From contig JAQWTL010000032.1 in NCBI GenBank assembly GCA_029242715.1, forward strand, positions 1 through 64,000: a DNA stretch of 64,000 bases, given 5' to 3'. The position numbers and the translations under genes are program-made. Each line of letters starts with the position of its first letter. The first letter of the stretch is position 1. The stretch comes from Phycisphaerales bacterium (GTDB lineage: Bacteria; Planctomycetota; Phycisphaerae; Phycisphaerales; SM1A02). The notes below the pieces were generated by a model that was not told the DNA's origin, did no database searches, and saw only the letters and a list, made by a program, of their open reading frames with translations. Shown piece by piece: positions 33,943 to 41,876 of this stretch.

Positions 33943-36804
33943 CTAGGGGGTCCACGCCGCAAGTAATGCCAACACATCATTGACGGAGACGGTTCCGTCA
34001 CCATCGAGATCCGATTGGCAACCATCGCATTCGCCCCAGGCACCCAGCACGATCAACAAGTCGTTGACGTTCACGACACCATCACCATTGACGTCAGCAG
34101 TGGTCGGACAATCGCCGTCTTGATTGGTGTGGGCCCAGTACGTTTCGCCGGCAGGCACACAGATCTTCTGGCCGTCACTGAACGTGACTTCCAGTCGTTT
34201 GGTGCCTGGATTGTGGGCAACATAGGTCGTGACCTGATCCTTGATGAAGACAGCTGAAAGTGGCGTATCACCTGTGATGCCAGACTCCAGTTGCCCCAGG
34301 CCAGTCAACGCCGAGAGCCAGTGATAGGTCCGTGCCTTGGAGTCGCCCGCTTCCGGACCATAGTCCTGGTTGGTGTGGGCCAACTTCAATGCCGCGTCGG
34401 CATCGGCGAGGGCCAGGTAGGACCACAGAACATCCTGCCACACGGTTGGTTCACCACCGTTCTGGGCCAGCAGATGATTCCAGCAACGCGTGATCGAATC
34501 GGGTCGCTGACCCAAGTACAACGAGCCGCCGGTCACCGGTAACACATTGATGCCATGGATCTCTTCGGGGTTACCCGTCCACCAAGTGGCGTAGTCGGCT
34601 CCGCTGTCCCAGACGATGCCGGCCACGGGGTGGGGCATCTCATCAGGGAAGATCGTCTCATCGACGTCAAACCAGTACTGCTCAACCGACAGTGTTTCTG
34701 ATGCAAGGAGGAAGAGTCCCAACTGCTGAATGTCATCGTTGTTGGTATGCGCACCCCAGAGCACGCAGGCGCTGGCAAAGTTGAGGGCCTCCGATGAGGA
34801 CTCCTGGTTGTTGCCCGCTGCAAAGCCGGCGTGTCCCGATGCGTAGGAGTAGCCGACGTAGGGTTCCATGTGACGCAGGAAGCAGAAGCGATCATCACTT
34901 CGATCCCAGTTGGCAGCATCCTTGATGAGCAAGTTGATCATGCCACCCCAGTTGTCCGCCTGGGCCCACTCCGGATCGAAGCGTGCAATGATCGAGGCGG
35001 CCATGATGTAGTAGCCGTAGTGGAAGTGGTGATCATTGAGCTCGGTATCCGCGCCATAGGAGGCCGGGTATCCAATCAGGGTTGACCAGGTTGCGTCGTA
35101 GGCGAAGGAGCGTTCCGAACCACCGCCACCGCCGTAGTCGAAGGTGAACCAGTCCAAGGAAAAGATGTCATCGGTGTAGGGCGTTTCGCACGTGACATAG
35201 ACATCGTGCACACCTTCCAACTGCGCCACATCATCGATCGAGATGCCCAGGGCGATCTCGGTCCAGGAGGTCCAGCCACCCGTATTGCCGATGCCCGCCT
35301 GGGCGACGACCGGTCCATCGATGCTGTCCAGTCGCAGAGATACCAAGCCACTTCCGCTGGTTCCCGAGGCAACTCGAATCAAAGCTCGATTCGGGAGTTC
35401 GCTGGAGAAGTCGATGCCAGCAATCCCGATCCAATCGCCGCCACTGAAACCAGTGACCGCCTGGCCATCGGCTCCGTCGACGTCTTCGATGGCAACACCG
35501 TTGGTTTCATCGGCGGCTTCAGCTTGCAGCCGATCTGCAGAGGTCAAGTCACCACTGGCACCAACAGTGAGCCAATCCTGCAGCTGGTCTTTCATGGTGT
35601 CGATCAGTTGTTCACGGGCCAGCGTGTCACCCAACTGGTCTGCCAACAGAGCCAGTTGCCCATGGCGACCGATGGCCTTGCCAAACCAGTATGTGTCCGA
35701 TGGGAAGTTGTCGTCGTCGACCACACTGTCCAAGAGCGATTGGATTTCTGCGGTATCAACCGAACCAGTGTCCGGAAGCAGAGGCAGGATCGCAGGACAC
35801 GGCAGTGCCACCGTGAAGGCCGAGGTAGATCGAAGTGTCATCGGTCCGCGGGCTGTGATGTACTGACCCCAATCATCATTCCCATCCTGGTTGCTGTGGT
35901 CAACGTGGTGACCGTAGAGACAGATCAGTGGATCCTGTTGGGTATCGGTCGTGAAGTCGTAAGTTGTGTCGACCGTGCGTGCCTCGGGGTTCCAGTTCCA
36001 GGACACCTGGGTGTTGCGCACGGTAATCAGGGCACGCTCCACGAATCTCTGGATCGTCAATGGATCGGCATCGGGAAGCACCGCGGCTGAAATCTTGCTG
36101 GCACCGGATGCCAGAAAGGTATTGCCTTGTTGGGTCCAGGTCGTACCTTCCGGGGCGAACAAGCCCCAGGTGGAACCTGCACACTGAAGGATGACGTGAT
36201 CGCCCTGATTGTCGATGTTGGAAGCACCACCCGAACCTGGGTTGATCGTCACACTGGGTGTTCCATTCATGGCGTCGGCAACAACTGTCGGCAGACCGCG
36301 ACCAAAGGTTGCCTGCATCGACTGAGTACCGTCATCCCAGGAAGCGGTGACCGCCCAGTCACTGGCATCAGCAATGCGGACATCGGAGGCTTGCAGGCCC
36401 TCAACGCCGATGGTCAATGCATGCATCGAGTCGGTGAAGTGATAGCCATAGCCTGCGCCGGTCGGGGAAGCCACATTGACCTGTCCGATCTCCAGGCCGT
36501 TTGCAGCGGCTTTGATCGAGAGTGGATGGGGGTGCATGGCTTCGCCAAAGGTGTTCCCCGGGTAGCGGGTCCATACCAGTGAAGACCACCATGTATTGGT
36601 TGGTACCGGGCCGACAAAGTCATCAGTGATGCGTGGCATCACGGCTTGGCCGTTGGTGTCGGAGGGGCCCATGGCATCTTCTGGAAGTGAAGAATAGATT
36701 GACCCTGCGCCGACGGTTTCGATTTCAGGTGTGGCCATTGCCACGCTGGAGAGTGATATCAAGCAGATCGCGGAACCCGTGAGGGTCATGGATGATCGTT
36801 GCAT
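33943..36804 (-). CDS. Secreted GH81 endo-1,3-beta-glucanase (laminarinase) with CBM6-like insert and dockerin-like tail
   Basis: This 953-aa protein has a signal peptide (LTGSAICLISLSSVAMA) and the GH81 start VPTNTWWSSLVW. The alpha-helical catalytic part carries ELNDHHFHYGYY (about 590) and NNQESSSEALNF (about 666), the Asp/Glu cluster of this inverting family. A beta-sandwich of about 130 residues (about 430-560, GFSGGDWIGIAGIDFSSE ... DIFSLDWFTFDYGG) inserted between the two halves looks like CBM6. The C-terminus has two calcium loops (DVNGDGVVNVNDLLIVLGAW, DLDGDGTVSVNDVLALLAAW). The enzyme should cut laminarin or related 1,3-glucans of algae and diatoms. A LacI-type palindrome lies about 85 bp before the start. 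Confidence 0.93.
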   Translation of the reverse strand: MQRSSMTLTGSAICLISLSSVAMATPEIETVGAGSIYSSLPEDAMGPSDTNGQAVMPRITDDFVGPVPTNTWWSSLVWTRYPGNTFGEAMHPHPLSIKAAANGLEIGQVNVASPTGAGYGYHFTDSMHALTIGVEGLQASDVRIADASDWAVTASWDDGTQSMQATFGRGLPTVVADAMNGTPSVTINPGSGGASNIDNQGDHVILQCAGSTWGLFAPEGTTWTQQGNTFLASGASKISAAVLPDADPLTIQRFVERALITVRNTQVSWNWNPEARTVDTTYDFTTDTQQDPLICLYGHHVDHSNQDGNDDWGQYITARGPMTLRSTSAFTVALPCPAILPLLPDTGSVDTAEIQSLLDSVVDDDNFPSDTYWFGKAIGRHGQLALLADQLGDTLAREQLIDTMKDQLQDWLTVGASGDLTSADRLQAEAADETNGVAIEDVDGADGQAVTGFSGGDWIGIAGIDFSSELPNRALIRVASGTSGSGLVSLRLDSIDGPVVAQAGIGNTGGWTSWTEIALGISIDDVAQLEGVHDVYVTCETPYTDDIFSLDWFTFDYGGGGGSERSFAYDATWSTLIGYPASYGADTELNDHHFHYGYYIMAASIIARFDPEWAQADNWGGMINLLIKDAANWDRSDDRFCFLRHMEPYVGYSYASGHAGFAAGNNQESSSEALNFASACVLWGAHTNNDDIQQLGLFLLASETLSVEQYWFDVDETIFPDEMPHPVAGIVWDSGADYATWWTGNPEEIHGINVLPVTGGSLYLGQRPDSITRCWNHLLAQNGGEPTVWQDVLWSYLALADADAALKLAHTNQDYGPEAGDSKARTYHWLSALTGLGQLESGITGDTPLSAVFIKDQVTTYVAHNPGTKRLEVTFSDGQKICVPAGETYWAHTNQDGDCPTTADVNGDGVVNVNDLLIVLGAWGECDGCQSDLDGDGTVSVNDVLALLAAWTP

Positions 36805-36885
36805 GGAGAGTGTGCTCCGACTGAACGGCGGGATAGAAAGAGGGAGTGCAGTTGTAGATCAAACCTATGGTCTAATAGGTATCCG

Positions 36886-36901
36886 AGCAAAGCGCTTTGC
36901 T
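36886..36901. promoter_or_regulatory. LacI-family-type operator upstream of GH81
   Basis: AGCAAAGCGCTTTGCT is a perfect 16-bp palindrome, with the AAAGCGCTTT core that is typical of LacI-family operators. It is 82 bp upstream of the GH81 start codon, in the right place to overlap its promoter. No LacI regulator gene is in the window. Confidence 0.55.
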
Positions 36902-36966
36902 GGATTCAATCCAATTCAATCATTGCTGTAACTTCCAACATCATTGGAGCACCCCAAAAACAACGG

Positions 36967-36990
36967 CGGGAGGCCAATTGAGGCCTCCCG
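36967..36990 (-). terminator. Terminator of the 1189-aa DUF1080/cytochrome gene
   Basis: CGGGAGGCC pairs with GGCCTCCCG (36967-36975 with 36982-36990). On the minus strand it is followed by GTTGTTTTTGG. It lies 185 bp after the stop of the 37176-40745 gene and before the GH81 promoter. Confidence 0.75.
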
Positions 36991-37175
36991 GTTCGTTGGT
37001 TGAATCTTGATTAGAGATTCATTCCCCCCTCAAGGAGCTTTCCTCGGTTCTGGACTCGGTTCTGGCCAAGCCTGTTCCAAGGAACGCTTCTCTTCCTGCA
37101 GATCTTCAGGTTAGCGTGACACCGTAGGCAATTACAACCTTGATTTTGTATTTCAACAGATGTTTGATCTTGGAG

Positions 37176-40100
37176 TCAATCCGATCCGTCCTCGTGCGAC
37201 TGGAATTCGATTGCTGAGGGGTCACCAGCACTGCGAAGATAGGCAAGCAGATCCAGCAGTTCATCCCGCGTCAAGGCGTCCACATGCCCCACAGGCATGG
37301 TTGAAACGGGGGAGGGAAGCATTTCGGCGATCTCTGCTCTGGGGATGGCCAATGGTTCGTAGCCGTAGGGGTCCACATTCAGGATCACCTGGGAGTCGCT
37401 GTCTTCAAGGAGCCTGCCGGTATCGATGGTGTCGTCCGTACGGATGACCATGGTGGCCTGGTACTGATCGGCAATCACCTTGGACGGTTCCAGGATCGCC
37501 TCAAGCAGGTCACGATCCGAGAAACGGGCCCCGATTCCGGTCAGATCCGGTCCGGTGCTTCCGCCCATTCCGTGGAAGCGATGACAGTCCATGCAACGTG
37601 TTTCACGATACGCCTGTCGCCCTCGAACAAAGTTGCGATTCGATGTGACCTGGGCCAGGTGCGGTTCCATGGCAGTTACCGTCCAAGCATTGATCCGCGG
37701 CCTGGCGGTACGGCGGGTATTACCGTTCTTGTCTTGTTCAAGCATGGCCAGGACTCGTTCCACGCTGGCCTTGTCCCACTGTTCAAGAGTCTCCAGTTCA
37801 ATAGCCTTCACGAAGCCATTGATGCTGCGGCCACCTGCAAGATTCTGATGAGACCGAAGCCACTGGATGTAACGCCTGCGCAAATCATCGGTCCAATCGT
37901 TTTCGACAAGTCTCAGCAGCAAAGCAGCATGAAGAGCATCTTCCTGAGTTGGAGCCGTTTCCATCATCGGGATCAGCCGGGCTGGAAGCGCGGGTGTTTG
38001 CAGCCGTACCAGGAGTTCTGTTGCCAGTCGCCGAGCTTGCGGGTCTTCACTTGTTCTCAACAACTCCCATGCATTGATGGCTTCAAGAGTCGACGCACTG
38101 GGAGTGGGCTGTCGAGCCAGAGCCAGGGCGATTACGCGCATTGCGTTGCGTTGAATCTCTCGGTCATCACTGTGCCTGCCGATTTCCAGGGCACGCTCGA
38201 TGATCTGGTTGACCATGATGCTGTTCGTGGCATTCGTGTTGTGAGTGGTGCCCTGTCGAGAAAAGGCCAGCAGCATCTCAAGGGCTGCCTTTGGATGCTG
38301 CTCATTCAAGGCCGCTTCACGCCAGTCATCGACTGCGATCCTTTCCAGGGCAATGCGGGCTGCGTATCGAACCACTCGATCGTTGCTGTGAAGGGCTTCA
38401 CGGATCTCGTTGAGTTGCGCTGGACTCGGGGTTCGTTGCAGGGCTTCCATCGATCGTCGTTGGGCTCGCAGTTCAGTGGCCCCGGCAGATCGTTCCGGTG
38501 CAACGCCATCGGTGACATCTGTCGCTCGGATTCGGTAGAGAGCAGATTGAGTGCCGCGGCCGCCTGTGATCAGATAGAGGTGGCCATCCGGGCCGAACAC
38601 CAGATCGCTGACATTGAAGGGACGACCGGCGGCGAAGATCTCCTGTTGGGCACGCCACGTGGCCCCATCTTCTTCAAGGTGCAAAGCAAAGATGCGTCCA
38701 TATGTCCAGTCGGCCAGCAGCAAGGAAGACTGCCAGGGCTCGGGGAAGTTGCCATCGCCACCAAAGACCATGCCGGTCGGTGAGCCCTGGGGCATGTTCA
38801 GCATGGTGGGGAGGCTGTCGGGATACCAGTCTGGCCACTTGGCTGTGCCACCACGCCAACCGAACTCACCACCAGGGACGACATGGAGGGCACGAGGTGG
38901 CCGATACCAGGGTGTTCCGAGATCCCATTCCATGTCGGAATCCCAGGTGAACAGGTCGCCGGTTTCATTGAAGGCGATGTCATAGGAATTCCGCAAGCCA
39001 CCTGCGATGATTTCGAATCGAGAGGCATCGGCATCTGTGCGCATGATGACACCGCCGGGTGCCATCACACCGACGGCATGACCATTGGCATCCCACATCC
39101 GTTTCAGCAAGTCATCTTCGGCCCAGTTTCGGTATGGCGAAGCGTGCGTTCCCTCAGAGTCGACCCGAGGGGGCAGCGGGCTGTGATTGCCCTGCACCAT
39201 GTAGATCATGTCATCCGGACCCAGTATCAAGGCATGATTGCCATGCTCATTGCCAGCACCCCACGCTGCCAGTTGCTCCAGTGAGTCGTATTGGTCATTG
39301 CCCGTTGTGTCCCGCAGTCGCCAAAGGCCACCGCCACTGTCACCGTTGCGTGTCACCATGGCGTACAGGCTGTCATGTGCAACAAGAAGGCCCTGTGCAC
39401 CACCAATGTCAAGATCAATGGTTTCAACCCCGATCTCACCGGCAGGTTCGTCAGGAAGAGTCAAACGCAACAGTCCGCCCGATTGGGGAGAGACGATCAG
39501 CCGCCCCTGGTCATCGAATGTCATCGCAACCCAGGAGCCTTCACCAGGCATTGCCTCATGGAGGGTGTCGACTTCAAAGCCAGAGGGCACCTGGATCTCA
39601 CCCTGTTTCAGCTGTGGTTTGCTTTCGGTATTCGAAAAAGCATCCGGCCATGGTCCCTTTGGGCTGGATGCTTTGCCAAAGCTGGTGGCAGGCTGGCTGC
39701 CTGATTCAACAGTCCATTCTGAATCCGTTACAAGGCGGTGGGTCGTTCCCTCTTCATCGGACCAGGTCAGGCGAGCGATCGTTCCGGCCGGCCCGTGATC
39801 ATTGTGCCCCTTGATACGAAGAACATGCTTTCCCTTGGAAAGACCATCGGGAATATCGATGCGGACGGGTTTCCACCATTCGGTCCCGCGGGCAATCGGA
39901 TGGCCATCCAGTTCTGCAGTGAACGAGTTGTCGCAGGTCAGAAGAAGTCTGGCTTCCAGAGCTCTTGATGGCACCACGAAAGACCTCGTCAGCACGCACG
40001 TCTCGTTTGAGTTCGGGTTTGGCGTACACCAGATCCATTCAGGTTCCTTCATGGAGGTGGCCTGACGGAGCGGTTCCATATGGATCGAGCTGTTGTTCAA

Positions 40101-40745
40101 GGGCTGAATCGAGATGTCTCGGATCTCGATCCGCATGGGTGCCCCCGTATGGAGTTGAAACGCAATGCGACCCTTGTCTCGACGGCGTTCGGGATCTTCA
40201 TCAATGACTTCCGACATCAACCGTCCATTGATGTGATGAGTCAGTAAAGGCCCATCAGCAGTAATGCGATACCGATTCCATTCGTGTGGGTCGATGGCCG
40301 GTTCATCGACTCCAGGAATGTTTCCCAGATCTCTGCGGTTGTCCTGAAAAAGGTAGCTGCGTCTCTGGCCGCGGCGGCTCATCAGACCTCGGCCATTGGT
40401 TTCGTAGAGGGCGCCCGTGTACTGGTTGTCCGAATCGAGGTCTGCCTGATAGCCCTCGACGTCATGTGGACCTCTTGGCTGACTTCTGTATTGGATCCCG
40501 CTGTTGCCTCCCAGTACGCGAATGTCCAGTTCCAGGATGAAGTCGGATGCGATTCCATCCCAGTACAGGTACTCGTTGTGTTGGAGGGGGGAATCTGCTC
40601 GGGTGGCACCGATGATCGTGCCATCCTCGACATGCCAGTTGATGGGGTTGCCTGACCAGTTATCGAGGGTTGTCCCATCGAACATCTCGATGGGCTCGCC
40701 TGTCGTGGAGAGCAGGCATGCTGCGATCAAATCAAGGATGGGCAT
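37176..40745 (-). CDS. DUF1080 - propeller - HEAT - PVC-type cytochrome c protein
   Basis: This 1189-aa protein has five regions in order. A DUF1080 domain (about 17-215) carries EMFDGTTLDNWSG, GGNSGIQYRSQPRGP and NRYRITADGPLLTHHINGRL. A galactose-binding-like region (225-360) follows. A propeller (about 395-765) contains VAMTFDDQGRLIVSPQSGGL, MIYMVQGN and GLRNSYDIAFNETGDLF, as in PVC-type membrane-bound dehydrogenases. Helical HEAT-like repeats (780-1030) lead to a cytochrome c with CMDCH (C1051-H1055) and a likely distal Met near 1150. Such proteins are thought to oxidise sugars and pass electrons to the chain. It is preceded by a short membrane protein and nuoA on the same strand. Confidence 0.9.
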   Translation of the reverse strand: MPILDLIAACLLSTTGEPIEMFDGTTLDNWSGNPINWHVEDGTIIGATRADSPLQHNEYLYWDGIASDFILELDIRVLGGNSGIQYRSQPRGPHDVEGYQADLDSDNQYTGALYETNGRGLMSRRGQRRSYLFQDNRRDLGNIPGVDEPAIDPHEWNRYRITADGPLLTHHINGRLMSEVIDEDPERRRDKGRIAFQLHTGAPMRIEIRDISIQPLNNSSIHMEPLRQATSMKEPEWIWCTPNPNSNETCVLTRSFVVPSRALEARLLLTCDNSFTAELDGHPIARGTEWWKPVRIDIPDGLSKGKHVLRIKGHNDHGPAGTIARLTWSDEEGTTHRLVTDSEWTVESGSQPATSFGKASSPKGPWPDAFSNTESKPQLKQGEIQVPSGFEVDTLHEAMPGEGSWVAMTFDDQGRLIVSPQSGGLLRLTLPDEPAGEIGVETIDLDIGGAQGLLVAHDSLYAMVTRNGDSGGGLWRLRDTTGNDQYDSLEQLAAWGAGNEHGNHALILGPDDMIYMVQGNHSPLPPRVDSEGTHASPYRNWAEDDLLKRMWDANGHAVGVMAPGGVIMRTDADASRFEIIAGGLRNSYDIAFNETGDLFTWDSDMEWDLGTPWYRPPRALHVVPGGEFGWRGGTAKWPDWYPDSLPTMLNMPQGSPTGMVFGGDGNFPEPWQSSLLLADWTYGRIFALHLEEDGATWRAQQEIFAAGRPFNVSDLVFGPDGHLYLITGGRGTQSALYRIRATDVTDGVAPERSAGATELRAQRRSMEALQRTPSPAQLNEIREALHSNDRVVRYAARIALERIAVDDWREAALNEQHPKAALEMLLAFSRQGTTHNTNATNSIMVNQIIERALEIGRHSDDREIQRNAMRVIALALARQPTPSASTLEAINAWELLRTSEDPQARRLATELLVRLQTPALPARLIPMMETAPTQEDALHAALLLRLVENDWTDDLRRRYIQWLRSHQNLAGGRSINGFVKAIELETLEQWDKASVERVLAMLEQDKNGNTRRTARPRINAWTVTAMEPHLAQVTSNRNFVRGRQAYRETRCMDCHRFHGMGGSTGPDLTGIGARFSDRDLLEAILEPSKVIADQYQATMVIRTDDTIDTGRLLEDSDSQVILNVDPYGYEPLAIPRAEIAEMLPSPVSTMPVGHVDALTRDELLDLLAYLRSAGDPSAIEFQSHEDGSD

Positions 40746-40770
40746 CCGGGCAGTCTACGGGCCTGCCGGC

Positions 40771-41058
40771 CTACGCGGATTGTGGCCTTGAGCGGCTTGT
40801 AGCACTGCCACCATAGGTGCCGACATCCAGCAGCACGGCAATGACGATCACCAAGACTCCGCCACCGGAATCAACACCACCCTCAAAGGTATGAGCCCAG
40901 GCATAGGCCAGGGTCGTCAAGGGCAGGAATATGAACCCCAGAATCGGTATCGCCATGTTGTTGTAGGCGTTACTGATGAACGTGTGGTCAAAGAACCACA
41001 CCAGGACGAGTGCGACGCGTGGGAATCCGAGTGCGAGCAGGGCGATGAGGCAACACAT
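40771..41058 (-). CDS. Small membrane protein of unknown function (95 aa)
   Basis: This protein has two or three hydrophobic spans (IALLALGFPRVALVLVWFF; MAIPILGFIFLPLTTLAYAW; VLVIVIAVLLDVGTYGG) and a short polar C-terminus. The same layout is common in unannotated bacterial membrane proteins, and I do not recognise a named family. It starts 45 bp after nuoA and ends 25 bp before the DUF1080/cytochrome gene, all on the minus strand. Confidence 0.7.
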   Translation of the reverse strand: MCCLIALLALGFPRVALVLVWFFDHTFISNAYNNMAIPILGFIFLPLTTLAYAWAHTFEGGVDSGGGVLVIVIAVLLDVGTYGGSATSRSRPQSA

Positions 41059-41103
41059 GATTGAAGGGTATCCGGATTAAGTGCCAGATGTATGGATGGG
41101 AAG

Positions 41104-41505
41104 TCAGTCCCAGCGGAAGACGCCTTTTTTCCAGGCGTATACATAAGCCACGATTGAGGTCAGGATGAAGAAGAGAATCCGACCGAAGAAAAGAGTCGCG
41201 TCACTGCTCATGGGTTCCAACTGAGTGAAATCCACGGCCCAGGGGTAGAGGAAGATGATCTCCACATCGAAAACCAGAAAGGTCATGGCCAGGATGTAGA
41301 AGCGGATATTGAACCGCTTACGGGCCGTGCCGATGGGGGCCATGCCTGATTCGTAGGTCTGTTCCTTGCGTTCGCCGCGTCTCTTGGGACCCAGCAGATG
41401 GGTGCCAACGAGGTTCACGACTCCGAAGATCACAGCCATCACCACGATCAAGGCTACCGGGAGGTAGCTGCTGAGTTCGGCGAGGATGGCAGGTGGAGTC
41501 GACAT
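41104..41505 (-). CDS. nuoA: NADH-quinone oxidoreductase subunit A (NuoA)
   Basis: This 133-aa three-span subunit belongs to the membrane arm of respiratory complex I. The family features are visible: YLPVALIVVMAVIFGVVNLV (TM1), the loop KEQTYESGMAPIGTARKRFN containing the conserved YE-G-M-x-P-x-G segment, FYILAMTFLVFDVEIIFLYP (TM2 with FDVE) and a third span ending YAWKKGVFRWD. No other nuo gene is near, so nuoA has been separated from the rest of the operon. A terminator lies 64 bp before its start. Confidence 0.96.
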   Translation of the reverse strand: MSTPPAILAELSSYLPVALIVVMAVIFGVVNLVGTHLLGPKRRGERKEQTYESGMAPIGTARKRFNIRFYILAMTFLVFDVEIIFLYPWAVDFTQLEPMSSDATLFFGRILFFILTSIVAYVYAWKKGVFRWD

Positions 41506-41568
41506 GGTGTGCGAAGTCTAATGGATGCGGCCGATGGCATGCATGACGCCCCAAAAAAAGGAAATCCC

Positions 41569-41592
41569 CGGGGTGGTGGTGGGTCCACCCCG
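41569..41592 (-). terminator. Rho-independent terminator upstream of nuoA
   Basis: An 8-bp GC stem (41569-41576 with 41585-41592), followed on the minus strand by GGGATTTCCTTTTTTTGG. It ends transcription coming from 41.6-41.9 kb before nuoA (start 41505). Confidence 0.75.
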
Positions 41593-41790
41593 AGGAGGAG
41601 GGAAGAGAGGAGGAAGCGGTGTGGCTCCAGGTAGGAACCACGCTTCTCCAAGGTGCCAAGAGGGATGGGCGACGGTCGCCCTGGGGCACGGACGGGGAGC
41701 CATGACGACGGGTGCGAGGCCTGTCGACGACGAACACGTCCTGTGTCCGCGGTGAATCGACCGAATTCCTTTCAGTCGATTCGGGATCGG
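41569..41790 (-). ncRNA. Candidate structured non-coding RNA between nrdJ and nuoA
   Basis: A 370-bp stretch without a coding frame contains, on the minus strand, a series of stems ending in the terminator. They are GAATCGAC/GTCGATTC (41754-41782), CGAC/GTCG around 41707-41726, GTGCC ... GGCAC enclosing GGGCGACCGTCGCCC (41653-41689) and AAGCG ... CGCTT with inner TGG/CCA and TCC/GGA pairs (41614-41645). No motif of RNase P, tmRNA or SRP RNA was found. It could also be the nrdJ 3' untranslated region or a cis element for nuoA. Confidence 0.35.
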
Positions 41791-41876
41791 AACTTCCATG
41801 ATCCGCATCCCCTCCGATGGAGAACAGCCAGCTCTTGGCCAGACCGACTGCCTCCCAAATCCAATCAGATCTCCTA

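Larger units (their letters stand above)
36805..37175. other. Intergenic stretch of about 370 bp between two carbohydrate-active genes
   Basis: This contains the GH81 promoter region, the palindrome at 36886-36901 and the terminator at 36967-36990. The rest (36991-37175) is the 3' untranslated part of the 1189-aa gene, AT-richer than its neighbours. I see no coding frame. Confidence 0.6.

Noticed and set aside
35206-36090. A 294-codon plus-strand frame inside the GH81 gene
   Set aside because: It is antisense to a well-supported glycosidase and has no domain signal.
37572-38783. A 403-codon plus-strand frame opposite the DUF1080/cytochrome gene
   Set aside because: It is the reverse-complement shadow of the propeller and HEAT region; no signal of its own.
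41506-41876. RNase P RNA, tmRNA or SRP RNA
   Set aside because: None of their conserved core sequences (for example the SRP tetraloop region, or the tRNA-like ends of tmRNA) can be found on either strand.
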